Numbered from the stretch's first letter, positions 1 to 7,973 are shown. The stretch is 64,000 nt of DNA from Metaclostridioides mangenotii (GCF_018917235.1 NZ_JAHLOF010000008.1:1-64000), one strand, 5' to 3'. Notes: generated by a model from the sequence alone, not told the origin. A program made the numbers and translations.

Positions 1-65
1 ACGTTGGAGTTACAAATGCTTCATCAGATCCTATAAAAATATCAAATGTTTCATTTACATTCTAA
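1..65 (+). CDS. C-terminal end of an unidentified gene (partial)
   Basis: A reading frame open from the window edge (codons in phase with position 3) ends at TAA 63-65. About twenty residues are visible (VGVTNASSDPIKIS...FTF), polar and beta-strand-like. The length is too short to name a family. A terminator-like hairpin 160 bases downstream (224-259) suits the end of a transcription unit. The frame could also be a chance open stretch. Confidence 0.4.
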   Translation, partial: VGVTNASSDPIKISNVSFTF

Positions 66-471
66 TATTAATTTAATTTACATATTTACTATCTAAACAT
101 ATTTAATTTTTTTATTTATGGGTTCAGACTTTAATACAAATTATAGTAATCAAAAATAAAAAAGCAAATTGTAATTAATAGACAAATCACTATTTTTCGA
201 TAATTTAATCGCTTAATTCATTTAAAAAAGCTACCATATATTACAGTGGTAGCTTTTTTATTGCAAAAATTCATTATTTGCAATATCTGTCAAGCTAAGG
301 GTAGGTGGTGGATTACAAGATCCATCCGATAAATTTTTGATTTCAAGTATTAAGCATAATATCTAATGAAATTAATTACGCTAACTTATTATCTTAAATA
401 ACCCTCTTTTCAAAAAAATCCGCAAACTCAGGTATAATTAAAAATAAGGGTAGCAATTAAGCTACCCATGT
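66..471. other. Gene-free stretch with two hairpins
   Basis: No credible reading frame is seen. The stretch holds the terminator at 224-265 and a second hairpin at 449-468 (GGGTAGC/GCTACCC). The second hairpin recurs at 8730-8757 and in near-identical form at 13783-13813, and it sits at the 3' end of the truncated ligase gene. Confidence 0.6.
224..265 (+). terminator. Rho-independent terminator
   Basis: The arms AAAAAAGCTACCA and TGGTAGCTTTTTT form a strong stem followed by T residues. It lies downstream of the partial gene at the left edge. Confidence 0.7.
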
Positions 472-472
472 T
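447..472. terminator. GGGTAGC-type hairpin terminator
   Basis: The inverted repeat GGGTAGC-aattaa-GCTACCC is the same hairpin seen after the ferritin-like gene near 8740 and after the CWB2 gene near 13790. It terminates the minus-strand ligase remnant and could act in both directions. Confidence 0.5.
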
Positions 473-661
473 TACTCTCTACATTCATTCGGCAATTTAT
501 CTTCTCTTATTCCCTTTAATACTGGTTGCCTTAAACTGCCCTTATCATTCGGCATATACTCTACTGTACATACTAGGGTAGGCTCTATCCAAACTCCATA
601 TTCATTATTAGAACCACTAGATACGTACTTAATTAGTGGATTAAACCAATTAATAAAAATA
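472..661 (-). pseudogene. C-terminal remnant of an ATP-dependent DNA ligase
   Basis: On the minus strand a frame ending at TAA 472-474 encodes about 60 residues, including WIEPTLVCTVEYM, LRQPVLKGIRED and KLPNECRE. These match the C-terminal OB-fold end of LigD/YkoU-type and phage ATP-dependent ligases, where a WxxPxLVCxVxF/Y block is followed by LRxPxFKGxRxDK. The nucleotidyltransferase domain with the catalytic lysine is absent because the upstream sequence runs into the end of cooS. It is therefore a gene tail left by deletion. A second, shorter tail with the same ending lies at 7447-7500. Confidence 0.65.
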
Positions 662-2578
662 TTATTTAAGTCTAAGTTTTTGTCTTTTGCTAATTATATG
701 TGCTTCCATAGACTTCGCAGCTTCAATTGGATCATCTCCTAAAGCTACTTTCCCCCCTGTTAATCCCTCAACATCTTCAGTAAGAAGTTTTACTAATTTA
801 GGAGCACCAGTAACAAACGGAGTAGGAGATAAGTGTGTATATGCCCCATATGCTACAGCAAATATCCCATCTATAGTAGCCTTTTGTTCCATCCACTCTG
901 GAGCAGTAACTGCTATAGGAAGGTCTGGTATATCAACTTCAAGATGATCTGCTAATGCCGTAACAAGCATTGATATTCTACCTGTATCGGTACAAGTACC
1001 AAAACTTAGTACTGGAGGTATTTTAAGCATATTACATATTTCTTTTAAACCATCTCCTGCATATTTATCTACAGAATCTAAGTTACATAATCCTGCTACT
1101 TCAAGAGCATGATTACCACAACCTCCAGCTACTACTAATATATCTTTTTTTATTAACTCTTTTGTTATATTAACTGTATTCCAGTCTTGAGGCCCATTTC
1201 TTAATGTAGAACAGTTTGCAAGTGCAACGATACCTTTTACTTTCCCTGAAGCTATTACATCAACTAATGGATCAATTTTATTTCCAAGAGCACTTAAAAC
1301 AGCTTCTGTTGAAAATCCTGCTATTGCCTTTGTAACATGTTTAGGCACCATAGGCTCTATTTTACCATGTCTTTTCTTAAAGTTATCTATTGCTATTTCG
1401 ATTAAATTATCTGACATTTCATTAGCCTTTTCAGGATAATACGGAATTTTATGTTCTGTACCAGGTACACCTATTATTGTGCTTATGCTAACTAATGCAA
1501 CTTGATATTTTTCAGCATATTGATCTATGGCTGGTGGCGAACAGTTTTCATCCATAGCAATTGCATCTACCGTTCCTGTAGCTAGGAGTGGCTCTATAGC
1601 CAACCAATTGCCCATAAGACCTACGAAAACATCGTCTACTTCATATCTTTGTAATAACTCTTGTCCTGTTTCTATAGAACCAACTACCCTAATACCTTTA
1701 GCTCCTGCTGCTATAGCCTTATCTTTATATTCACCTCTTCTAAGTTTTTCTATAGTAAGTGCTCCCACCCAAGGTTGATGCCCATTAAAAACTATATTTA
1801 CATAGTCGGGATCCATTATGCCTAAGTCAACATTAACTTCATGAGGCATAGGAGTTCCAAATAATATATCTTGCACCATTTCAAGTCCTATTTGTGCTGT
1901 GTATATAGTGGATAGTCCTAATCTAAGTGCTTTTGTAGCAAGTGATACATAATCACCATCTACATTTGTTAAACAGCTTGCAATTGTGTTTTCTACTTCA
2001 TGTTGAACACCAGAAGGATAAATATGAAGCTCTTTCCATACTGGTTTTCTTTTTTGCGGGGCAAAAACTTCTGTCATTATACTAGGTTGATCAGGGCCTA
2101 CTTTCATTTCTTTGTCAAGTAAATCAGCTAATTGAACAGCAAGTTTATTGATGTCTTGATTAGCATCAATTCCAACTTTTTCACACATCCACTTTAATTT
2201 AGATTCATCTTTTATTTTAAATGGTGATTTTCCTTCTCCAGTAGATCTAAGTGTTCTAAAGGCTTCGAATGCATGATGTCCATACGTAGCTGCACCCATT
2301 ATGTTTCTCATAAGGAAATTTCTCATAGCCATTGCATCTGCTCCGATACCACAAACTCCTTTATCAACTCCTGTTTTTTCATTAATTCTACAAGGGCCAT
2401 GTGTACATAATTGACAACTTAAGCCTTGAAGACAAAACTTACATCTTATTTTTTCTTGTGGTTCCCATCTAGAAAAGACACTCGAAAGTCCGTCAGTTTG
2501 TATTCTCTTTAACATTTCCTCGACTGAGTCATGATAACTAACTCGTCCTTGAAATCTTTCTCTAATTGTATCGCTCAT
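662..2578 (-). CDS. cooS: Anaerobic carbon monoxide dehydrogenase, catalytic subunit
   Basis: A Ni-Fe-S enzyme that interconverts CO and CO2 in the anaerobic cytoplasm and passes electrons to ferredoxin-type partners. The 638-residue length is normal for monofunctional CooS. Visible hallmarks are the N-terminal cluster cysteines (C46, C49, C55, C58, C63, C76 in CKFC...SCQLC...GPC...GVCG) and later C-cluster blocks: NGHQPW, NCSTLRNG, GGCGNHALE and SFGTCTDTGR. The start ATG 2578 has a GGAAGGAG Shine-Dalgarno sequence about 12 bases upstream. No maturation gene (cooC) or acetyl-CoA synthase gene is adjacent, so it appears to be a stand-alone CO oxidation/detoxification or redox-balancing enzyme. 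The ligase remnant abuts its 3' end. Confidence 0.95.
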   Translation of the reverse strand: MSDTIRERFQGRVSYHDSVEEMLKRIQTDGLSSVFSRWEPQEKIRCKFCLQGLSCQLCTHGPCRINEKTGVDKGVCGIGADAMAMRNFLMRNIMGAATYGHHAFEAFRTLRSTGEGKSPFKIKDESKLKWMCEKVGIDANQDINKLAVQLADLLDKEMKVGPDQPSIMTEVFAPQKRKPVWKELHIYPSGVQHEVENTIASCLTNVDGDYVSLATKALRLGLSTIYTAQIGLEMVQDILFGTPMPHEVNVDLGIMDPDYVNIVFNGHQPWVGALTIEKLRRGEYKDKAIAAGAKGIRVVGSIETGQELLQRYEVDDVFVGLMGNWLAIEPLLATGTVDAIAMDENCSPPAIDQYAEKYQVALVSISTIIGVPGTEHKIPYYPEKANEMSDNLIEIAIDNFKKRHGKIEPMVPKHVTKAIAGFSTEAVLSALGNKIDPLVDVIASGKVKGIVALANCSTLRNGPQDWNTVNITKELIKKDILVVAGGCGNHALEVAGLCNLDSVDKYAGDGLKEICNMLKIPPVLSFGTCTDTGRISMLVTALADHLEVDIPDLPIAVTAPEWMEQKATIDGIFAVAYGAYTHLSPTPFVTGAPKLVKLLTEDVEGLTGGKVALGDDPIEAAKSMEAHIISKRQKLRLK

Positions 2579-2855
2579 ATTTTTATATAACTCCTTCCTA
2601 AATTTACAGTTTGTCTTTTATTATCTACATATAAAATACATATTATTCTAAATTTGTATTTTATATATAGAAAGAAAATTAATTAGTCATGAAGATTACT
2701 TATAGCTTTTTTTACATTTTTAACTTAAGAATTCCTTTTTGTTCTATAAAAATATAAAATTCGATCATTTATACTATATTGTAACAATTTTTTATAAGAA
2801 AAATATTATATATTAGATAGATTTCCTATCAATAAAAATAAAGGAGGTATTTGCA

Positions 2856-3107
2856 TTGAGCTATAATTATAAAAATACTGATTGTAATTGTTCTGATTGT
2901 TGTGATTCTCAAACTGGGTCATATAACAAATCATTAGCAAGACCATATGTTAAAAGACAAGTATATGATGAGTTATATAGATTTTCACTAGCTTTAAGTT
3001 TAGGAACTATATTTCCAGAATTAGATTTATGGGACTCTGATTTATATAACAAGGATCAATACATCACACCTAATAAGTACTATGGAGGTTGTTGTAATGG
3101 AAAATAA
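2856..3107 (+). CDS. cotJA: Spore coat-associated protein CotJA family
   Basis: An 83-residue protein, first gene of a three-gene coat operon. The N-terminus is Cys-rich (CNCSDCCD). It is followed by the CotJA-type block ARPYVKRQVYDELY and then FPELDLWDSDLY, ending in a GGCC stretch. The start is TTG 2856, placed 8 bases after AAAGGAGGT; an in-phase ATG is lacking. CotJA is needed with CotJC for inner coat assembly in Bacillus, and C. difficile carries equivalent genes. The gene overlaps cotJB, implying translational coupling. Expression from a mother-cell sigma factor is expected from the family; no clear promoter was identified upstream. Confidence 0.85.
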   Translation: MSYNYKNTDCNCSDCCDSQTGSYNKSLARPYVKRQVYDELYRFSLALSLGTIFPELDLWDSDLYNKDQYITPNKYYGGCCNGK

Positions 3108-3369
3108 AAATTGTACTAGACAAGAACTTTTAACTAAAATAAGTGAAACAGGATTTGCAGCTGTTGATATGAATTTATATTTAGATAATAACCCATATGA
3201 TAGAGATGCATTAAACACATATAACAATATTAGTTATAACTTTACACAAGCTATATTAGATTACGAGCATATATATGGTCCGTTGACTAACTTCGGTTAC
3301 AGCCTAAGTGATCCAGAATGGCAATGGATTGATGAACCATGGCCTTGGGAAAGAGAATTTTATGAATAA
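3097..3369 (+). CDS. cotJB: Spore coat protein CotJB
   Basis: About 90 residues of the CotJB family: LLTKISETGFAAVDMNLYLD, then a tyrosine- and asparagine-rich middle, ending in WQWIDEPWPWERE, which is the typical Trp-rich tail. ATG 3097 is preferred over in-frame ATG 3082 because the Shine-Dalgarno GGAGG (3084-3088) overlaps the earlier ATG and is spaced 8 bases from 3097. The start lies inside the end of cotJA (stop 3105-3107). It probably acts as an assembly partner of CotJC in the coat. Confidence 0.88.
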   Translation: MENKNCTRQELLTKISETGFAAVDMNLYLDNNPYDRDALNTYNNISYNFTQAILDYEHIYGPLTNFGYSLSDPEWQWIDEPWPWEREFYE

Positions 3370-3392
3370 AAGAAAAATTGGAGGAATTAAAA

Positions 3393-3965
3393 ATGTGGAT
3401 ATATCAAAAAACTCTACAACATCCTGTGAATCTTAAAAGAAAAGATCCACAAATGGCTAAATTTTTATTAACACAATTTGGTGGACCAAATGGTGAATTA
3501 TCAGCTGCTCTTAGATATTTAAGTCAGAGATATACAATGCCAACTGGAAAATCAAAAGGACTTCTAACGGATATAGGAACTGAAGAACTTGCTCATGTTG
3601 AAATTATATCTTCTATGATTTACCAACTAACTTCTGATGCAACTCCTGATGAGTTAGAAGCTGCAGGTTTTGGAACTAATTATGCACAAAATGGATATGG
3701 TATATATCCATCAGATTCACACGGAGTTCCATATACAACGGCATATATATCTGTTATGGGTAACCCTATAACTGATTTGCATGAAGATATGGCAGCCGAA
3801 CAAAAAGCATTATCAACATATTATCAATTAACAAATTTAACTGATGATGTTGATATAAAAGAAATTTTAAGATTCCTAGGACAAAGGGAGTTAGTTCACT
3901 ATCAAAGATTTGGTGAGGCTTTGATGGATATTTATGATTATGAAGAGTGTCAAAGAATCTTCTAG
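3393..3965 (+). CDS. cotJC: Spore coat manganese catalase-like protein CotJC
   Basis: A 190-residue di-manganese catalase-fold coat protein. In C. difficile the homologues (CotCB/CotJC) are spore-surface catalases that decompose hydrogen peroxide. The four-helix metal-binding pattern is visible: GGPNGELSAALRY, then TEELAHVEI (ExxH), then DMAAEQKALSTYY, then GQRELVHYQRFGEAL (ExxH). The in-frame TTG at 3378 is unlikely as start because GGAGG (3380-3384) lies just after it and is spaced 8 bases from ATG 3393. It is last in the cotJ operon and is followed by a hairpin at 4129-4155. Confidence 0.92.
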   Translation: MWIYQKTLQHPVNLKRKDPQMAKFLLTQFGGPNGELSAALRYLSQRYTMPTGKSKGLLTDIGTEELAHVEIISSMIYQLTSDATPDELEAAGFGTNYAQNGYGIYPSDSHGVPYTTAYISVMGNPITDLHEDMAAEQKALSTYYQLTNLTDDVDIKEILRFLGQRELVHYQRFGEALMDIYDYEECQRIF

Positions 3966-4128
3966 TCCATAAGCAACAATGACAGGATAATTATGATATA
4001 AATCAAAGTTATTTTTATGAATGAGTGGATTTCACAACTATTTAATTGAATTCTCCATATTTAACCTATGATTTGGATAAATTTTTTATTTGTGAGATTC
4101 AATTATTACTAAAATCGTATAGTATATA

Positions 4129-4155
4129 TAAGGATAGCATTTTGCTATCCTTATT
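4129..4155 (+). terminator. Terminator downstream of cotJC
   Basis: AAGGATAGC and GCTATCCTT arms with a short loop, followed by a T-rich stretch. The arm resembles the GGGTAGC hairpin family found elsewhere in this region. Confidence 0.7.
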
Positions 4156-4433
4156 TACCTATATAATTGTTTAAAATGTTCATATATTACACTTATTTCA
4201 TAAAATACTTCGTAATCAATTCCTATTTAAGTTATTATTGTGAGTTTCATTGTATTGTTAAGATTGATTTGTGTATACCTCTACATTAGTAAAAAAAGAG
4301 CCTATGTATTAATTTACAAGGCTCTTTTTCGTTTGCAAAAATTACAATAATATGAGAAAAGTTCAATTCCAGTATACCATTTCCTCGGATATATTTAAAT
4401 AGAAAAATCAATTATCAATAAAATCACTGGTTC

Positions 4434-4461
4434 ACAAATTGTATAAATACTGCATATTATA
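4434..4461 (+). promoter_or_regulatory. Sigma-K-like promoter of intergenic element copy 1
   Basis: AC (4434-4435), a 17-base spacer and CATATTATA (4453-4461) fit the AC-16/17-CATAnnnTA pattern of late mother-cell promoters. The same arrangement occurs in copy 2 and before the gene at 5881. This is an inference from the motif only. Confidence 0.45.
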
Positions 4462-4467
4462 TAGCGA

Positions 4468-4583
4468 ACAATAAAATTTTCAATAAACAATTCCTTTTAA
4501 AATTTATTATGAGGTTCATTCTGCCCATGTAGAAAATATATTAATTTAAATGCCATCTTATTATAGTTAAGTTGGCATTTTTT
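4468..4583 (+). ncRNA. Candidate small RNA of the duplicated element, copy 1
   Basis: The region between the sigma-K-like promoter and the ATGCCA-type terminator would give a transcript of about 115 bases. A conserved central segment (GAGGTTCATTCTGCCCATG) is shared with copy 2. A tiny frame (MRFILPM) lies there but has no Shine-Dalgarno sequence, so a non-coding RNA is the simpler reading. Confidence 0.4.
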
Positions 4584-4751
4584 TGTTTAATTAAGATTCT
4601 TATATTTTACATAAAAAACTACCTACAATTAAGCAGGTAGTTTCGCAATAAACAGTTATATCCATTTTTGTTTTAACTCTATCCGTTATCTTATTTATAA
4701 TTTCCATAAAATAGAATATTAAATACAGTAATAATAATTGATACAAGTTTA

Positions 4752-4801
4752 AAAATCCATTCTAGCAGATGATTTCATACATATCTACTAGAATGGATTT
4801 A
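4752..4801. terminator. Bidirectional-type hairpin downstream of the Cys-rich gene
   Basis: AAATCCATTCTAG and CTAGAATGGATTT arms enclose a 24-base loop. It lies 60 bases beyond the stop of the minus-strand gene at 4864-5553. Confidence 0.55.
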
Positions 4802-4863
4802 CTAAAATCTAATACTGTTATATAGTATCCTCTGTAATATCTAAAGGTATTATAAGCAATCTA

Positions 4864-5553
4864 CTATACAGTTGTGCCAGTAGTTGTGCCAGTAGTTGTA
4901 CAAGTTGTACAAGTTGTAGCTTGTGTATCTCCAAAACATTGTGCAGGTGGTAATGTAGGGCAAACTCCAGATATTGGAGCACATTGTTTTGGTATGCAGA
5001 AACCATAGCTAGGAACAAGTAATTGAACGTCTAAAGTACTCTTTATAACTATACAAGCTTGAATATCACAAGAAATAGTCGCAACGCCACCAACTAAAGC
5101 TGTTACTACACAGTTGCAGCCTACTATAGTACTTCCTTCACAACTAACGTCAACTCCTGCTGGAGCACATAATCTAACTTGTTTAGCAAAAACAAAGCTG
5201 CTAGCAAATGTTAGAGTATCATCAATTGGATTAGTTAATATTAATGGTACTGTAATTACTAGAGTTACATTATAGTAACCATCTCCAACAGGAACACGAG
5301 GTCCAGATTCTACGCAGGTAATTCCTGTTACTGTATCAAGTGCACAGTTAACTAGATCTCCTACGGCTAAACCTGCTGAAAAAACAGCAGTAGTTACTAT
5401 ATTTTGATTTCTATTATCAACTTGGTAACAGCTATCATAAACCTTTTCTACAGTTATACATTCTATTCTATCTGGTGGTGGACATTGTGGTAATCCTGTT
5501 TCTGGGTTAATTGGGCATAAACCTGGTTGTATTGCTTGTTTTAAATTTGGCAT
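4864..5553 (-). CDS. Clostridial cysteine-rich protein of unknown function, CPPPDRI family
   Basis: 229 residues without a signal peptide. The N-terminal block GLCPINPETGLPQCPPPDRI followed by ECITVEKVYDSC is recognisable from a family of uncharacterised clostridial proteins. The middle is beta-rich with scattered cysteine pairs (CNC, CDIQAC). The tail is a low-complexity run of Thr, Cys and Gly made by short DNA repeats. The start ATG 5553 is preceded by a GGAGG Shine-Dalgarno. Neighbouring coat genes and a mother-cell-like upstream sequence suggest a spore coat or exosporium role, but that is inference. Disulfide cross-linking would be in keeping with the cysteine content. Confidence 0.75.
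   Translation of the reverse strand: MPNLKQAIQPGLCPINPETGLPQCPPPDRIECITVEKVYDSCYQVDNRNQNIVTTAVFSAGLAVGDLVNCALDTVTGITCVESGPRVPVGDGYYNVTLVITVPLILTNPIDDTLTFASSFVFAKQVRLCAPAGVDVSCEGSTIVGCNCVVTALVGGVATISCDIQACIVIKSTLDVQLLVPSYGFCIPKQCAPISGVCPTLPPAQCFGDTQATTCTTCTTTGTTTGTTV
4868..4919 (-). repeat. Short tandem repeats encoding the Thr/Cys/Gly tail
   Basis: Two adjacent runs are seen: GTTGTGCCA-type units (12-base period) and GTACAAGTT-type units (9-base period). On the minus strand they encode the repeated T-T-G-T and T-C-T-T tail of the protein. Copy number could change by slippage without frame loss, since both periods are multiples of three. Confidence 0.6.
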
Positions 5554-5880
5554 ATTGTAAAAAACCTCCTATATACTTTTAATTTCCAGAAGCAAATTTT
5601 GTTGCTTCTTGATATATTGTATTGTAAACAGTCTAAAATTGTTACAAATCAGAATATTTTTCTATAAAATGTATATTAAAAAATATGATGAGGTTGGATA
5701 ATAGAATAACATATCAAGAAAAATACATTTTGTATCAATATTAAAATAATTATTACTACCAATTAAAAATAGAACATTGCGTGAAATTAATATATACAGA
5801 AAGCATTCTAGATTTAACACAGTTTTTTTATAATTAACATACTATATAATATAAAAACAAAAAATTGGGGTGATATAACC
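5554..5880. other. Divergent intergenic region with possible mother-cell promoters
   Basis: The stretch separates the Cys-rich gene (minus) from the 359-residue gene (plus). On the minus side, a leader hairpin (AGAAGCAA/TTGCTTCT, 5588-5609) sits between the Shine-Dalgarno and a sigma-E-like minus 10 element (AATACAAT read on the minus strand, near 5613-5623). On the plus side there is an AC-17-CATACTATA promoter (5819-5846). Confidence 0.45.
5819..5846 (+). promoter_or_regulatory. Sigma-K-like promoter of the 359-residue gene
   Basis: AC at 5819-5820, exactly 17 bases, then CATACTATA at 5838-5846. The ribosome site TTGGGGTGAT begins about 18 bases downstream. Spacing and sequence match the promoters proposed for the two intergenic small-RNA elements. 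Confidence 0.5.
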
Positions 5881-6960
5881 ATGGGTAGTATTATGTTGAA
5901 TAAAAATAAAATCATGGATTTTAATGATAATGATAAAGAATATTTAATTGATTATTGTAGTACGATGGGAGTTAAATATATTGTAGATAATGAAGATATT
6001 GTGCTGTTTCCAAGATTATTTGAAAAAACATTAATATTAAAAGATATAACTAATAATAAAGAAGAAAGAAAATTAGTTGAATCAATAAAAAATATACTAA
6101 TAAATGAAGGTGCTACAGTAATCAGTGATGAAAGCTTTATTGATAAAGCTTCTCTTGAATATATTGATGTGCAATTATCTATTGTTATTTCTTTTGAAGA
6201 TAGCTATAAAGATTTAACAATATATAAATCATCTTATAATAAGGAAACAAGCACTTTGGTAGCAAAACAGCTTCTTAAACAAATAATTCTTTCAAAGAAA
6301 TTTATAACTTACAAGATAGCTAATATGTGGAATAAATTAAAGAAAATAAAATACTGGACTTATTTATTTGGTAATTCTACTTCAACACTAATACTAGAAA
6401 TATCAAGGTCTGCTTTATGTGAAGATTTTTCAAGCGATTTTGAGGACATTTTAGTAAAAAGCATTATTGAAGAACTTGGTGATAAGCCGTCTTATGAAAA
6501 AGTAGAAGAATTTATCTGTAAATCTTGTGAAAAAGTAGAAGAACTTATTTGCAAATTAAAATCTTATAAAAACCAATTAAATGAACTAAATCAGTCTTAT
6601 ACAAATAATGTAAAATTTGAGAATATAGAAAATACTGAAGACAAAGAATCCATATCAAATGATGAAGAAAAAAAATCCTTATCAGAGGATGAAGAAAAAG
6701 ATTATAATGATAATAAAAAGTTAGAAGAAAAAACGGATAAAGAAAAAGATAAAGCTAAATCTAAAAAGATATATTTACCTAACATACCAATAGACAATAT
6801 TAACCAAGCAGATTTAAACCACCAAATTCAATATCCTATAATGTATCCAGGGGAAGGTCCTGTACACGAATTTCAAAGACCAAAATTAGAAAACAAAAAA
6901 TCAGAAGTACAAGCTGATACTATAAAAAAGATAAGAGATGAAGACGAGGAGGAGAAATAA
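5881..6960 (+). CDS. Uncharacterised protein, possible sporulation protein with a degenerate amidase-like N-terminal half
   Basis: 359 residues with no signal peptide and no membrane segment. Residues 1-210 are mixed alpha/beta. The order of elements (EKTLILKD, a helix, then INEGATVISDE, VQLSIVISFED, LVAKQLLKQI and TLILEISRSALCEDF) resembles an Amidase_3 hydrolase fold, but the zinc histidines are missing. Residues about 210-245 hold a duplicated KVEEFIC/KVEELIC coiled-coil stretch. Next comes a Lys/Glu/Asp-rich linker (about 250-300) and a proline-containing tail (YPIMYPGEGPVHEFQRP). The ATG at 5881 follows a GGGGTGAT ribosome site. The promoter upstream looks sigma-K-like. I do not recognise a named family; the amidase resemblance is weak and by eye. 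Confidence 0.7.
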   Translation: MGSIMLNKNKIMDFNDNDKEYLIDYCSTMGVKYIVDNEDIVLFPRLFEKTLILKDITNNKEERKLVESIKNILINEGATVISDESFIDKASLEYIDVQLSIVISFEDSYKDLTIYKSSYNKETSTLVAKQLLKQIILSKKFITYKIANMWNKLKKIKYWTYLFGNSTSTLILEISRSALCEDFSSDFEDILVKSIIEELGDKPSYEKVEEFICKSCEKVEELICKLKSYKNQLNELNQSYTNNVKFENIENTEDKESISNDEEKKSLSEDEEKDYNDNKKLEEKTDKEKDKAKSKKIYLPNIPIDNINQADLNHQIQYPIMYPGEGPVHEFQRPKLENKKSEVQADTIKKIRDEDEEEK

Positions 6961-7157
6961 CTTTTTTTAATAAGCCCTTTCACCCCCCTTATCTAAGTTT
7001 ACCTATGATTACTTAAAATTTTTTTATTCATATACATTTAATTAAATTGTATACTGTTTAGTGCAATAGGTGTGTTTTTAATTTACACACCTAATAACTA
7101 TTTTTTAAAATCATTCTCTTTTTTTGATTTTTACGTCACCTCAAACAATCAGTATAC

Positions 7158-7330
7158 ACTTAACTTATATTTATACATATATTGTATTAGTGGGAATAAT
7201 TAATCCACTATAAATAATCTACAGTTTTATAAGTTTCTTTAAATGTTTATAAATGTTTCCTTTTAATCTTTATATAGATATAGTGATTTAGAGCATGCCA
7301 TCTTAATAATATAGTAGGTGGCATGTTTTA
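7158..7330 (+). repeat. Short, diverged third copy of the intergenic element
   Basis: TTCCTTTTAA followed by TAGTGATTTAGAGCATGCCATCTTA and a GCATGCCA/TGGCATG-type hairpin parallels block B of the duplicated element. A CATA motif at 7176 lies 16 bases after an AC pair (7158-7159), as in the other copies. The middle segment is shorter and the terminal T run is weak. Confidence 0.35.
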
Positions 7331-7446
7331 CGTTTTTCAATATGCTCTCAACTATTCTAAATACTAATTTTCTCATCTCAGCAATTAAATTGACTTAATA
7401 TATCAAAATTATAATATAAATAGAGTAGCTATTACGCTAATCTTCT

Positions 7447-7500
7447 TTATTCTCTACATTCTTTGGCTAATTTATCTTCTCTTATTCCTTTTAATACTGA
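7447..7500 (-). pseudogene. Second short remnant of a DNA ligase C-terminus
   Basis: The minus-strand frame ending at TAA 7447-7449 encodes SVLKGIREDKLAKECRE, nearly the same ending as the remnant at 472-661 (VLKGIREDKLPNECRE). Only about 17 codons survive before similarity stops. Confidence 0.5.
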
Positions 7501-7606
7501 AGAATTTTTATTATATCACCGATAAAACCTCTTAAAAAGAAGGAATTATTAAAAATTTGTAGAAGTATATTTCTGAATTATTCTTTCGACAATTCGATCA
7601 GCGTTT

Positions 7607-7644
7607 AGAGCCATACGGAGTGACGACCCTGTGGCTCTTTTTTT
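7607..7644 (+). terminator. Strong terminator with no gene immediately upstream
   Basis: AGAGCCA and TGGCTCT arms followed by eight T residues. No protein gene ends nearby, so it may close a short untranslated transcript. Confidence 0.65.
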
Positions 7645-7939
7645 CCCATTATCGCTGCTTTTTCTATGCCTCTTCTTCTATCATTGTATCGCAGAAAGCA
7701 GTATGTTAAAATTGATTTGTGTATACCTCTACATTAATAAATGAAAAAGAGACTATGTATTAATTTACATGGCTCTTTTTCTCTTGAATATAATAATATT
7801 TTAAAATTGTTGAAAAGACTACTCTGTTATATCATTATTTCGTTTATATATAAATAAAAAACACCCGCTTGGACTACGGATGTTTTTCGATTAGTATGTG
7901 GAAGATTGTTTTATTTAAAACTATTCTCGTTTTCATATA

Positions 7940-7967
7940 ACATATTATACTAATACTGCATATTATA
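7940..7967 (+). promoter_or_regulatory. Sigma-K-like promoter of intergenic element copy 2
   Basis: AC (7940-7941), 17 bases, then CATATTATA (7959-7967); identical core and spacing to copy 1 although the spacer sequence differs. Confidence 0.45.
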
Positions 7968-7973
7968 TAGTGA

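Larger units (their letters stand above)
4245..4585 (+). repeat. Duplicated intergenic element, copy 1
   Basis: Two blocks recur in the same order at 7700-8090. Block A (about 4247-4330) contains GATTTGTGTATACCTCTA and a terminator with GAGCC/GGCTC arms. Block B (about 4443-4583) contains GAGGTTCATTCTGCCCATG and ends in a hairpin with ATGCCA arms and a T run. The spacing between blocks differs and the sequences have diverged slightly, so this is an old duplication and not a sequencing artefact. Confidence 0.75.
3966..4863. other. Long gene-free stretch rich in hairpins and repeats
   Basis: No convincing protein gene is present. The stretch contains a series of stem-loops (4129-4155, 4292-4330, 4546-4583, 4616-4645, 4752-4801) and the first copy of the duplicated intergenic element described at 4245-4585. 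Its density of terminator-like hairpins and a mother-cell-type promoter suggest small transcripts rather than empty spacer. Confidence 0.6.

Noticed and set aside
687..947. Plus-strand ORF opposite cooS
   Set aside because: Shadow frame antisense to a strongly conserved enzyme; no ribosome site and no family.
4447..4583. Conserved peptide MRFILPM in the duplicated element
   Set aside because: No ribosome site and different lengths in the two copies (stop after seven versus ten codons), so a coding function is not supported.
4818..5018. Second minus-strand ORF overlapping the Cys-rich gene end
   Set aside because: It arises from reading the tandem repeats in another frame (QLVQLVQLLAQLLAQL); the CPPPDRI-family frame is clearly the real one.
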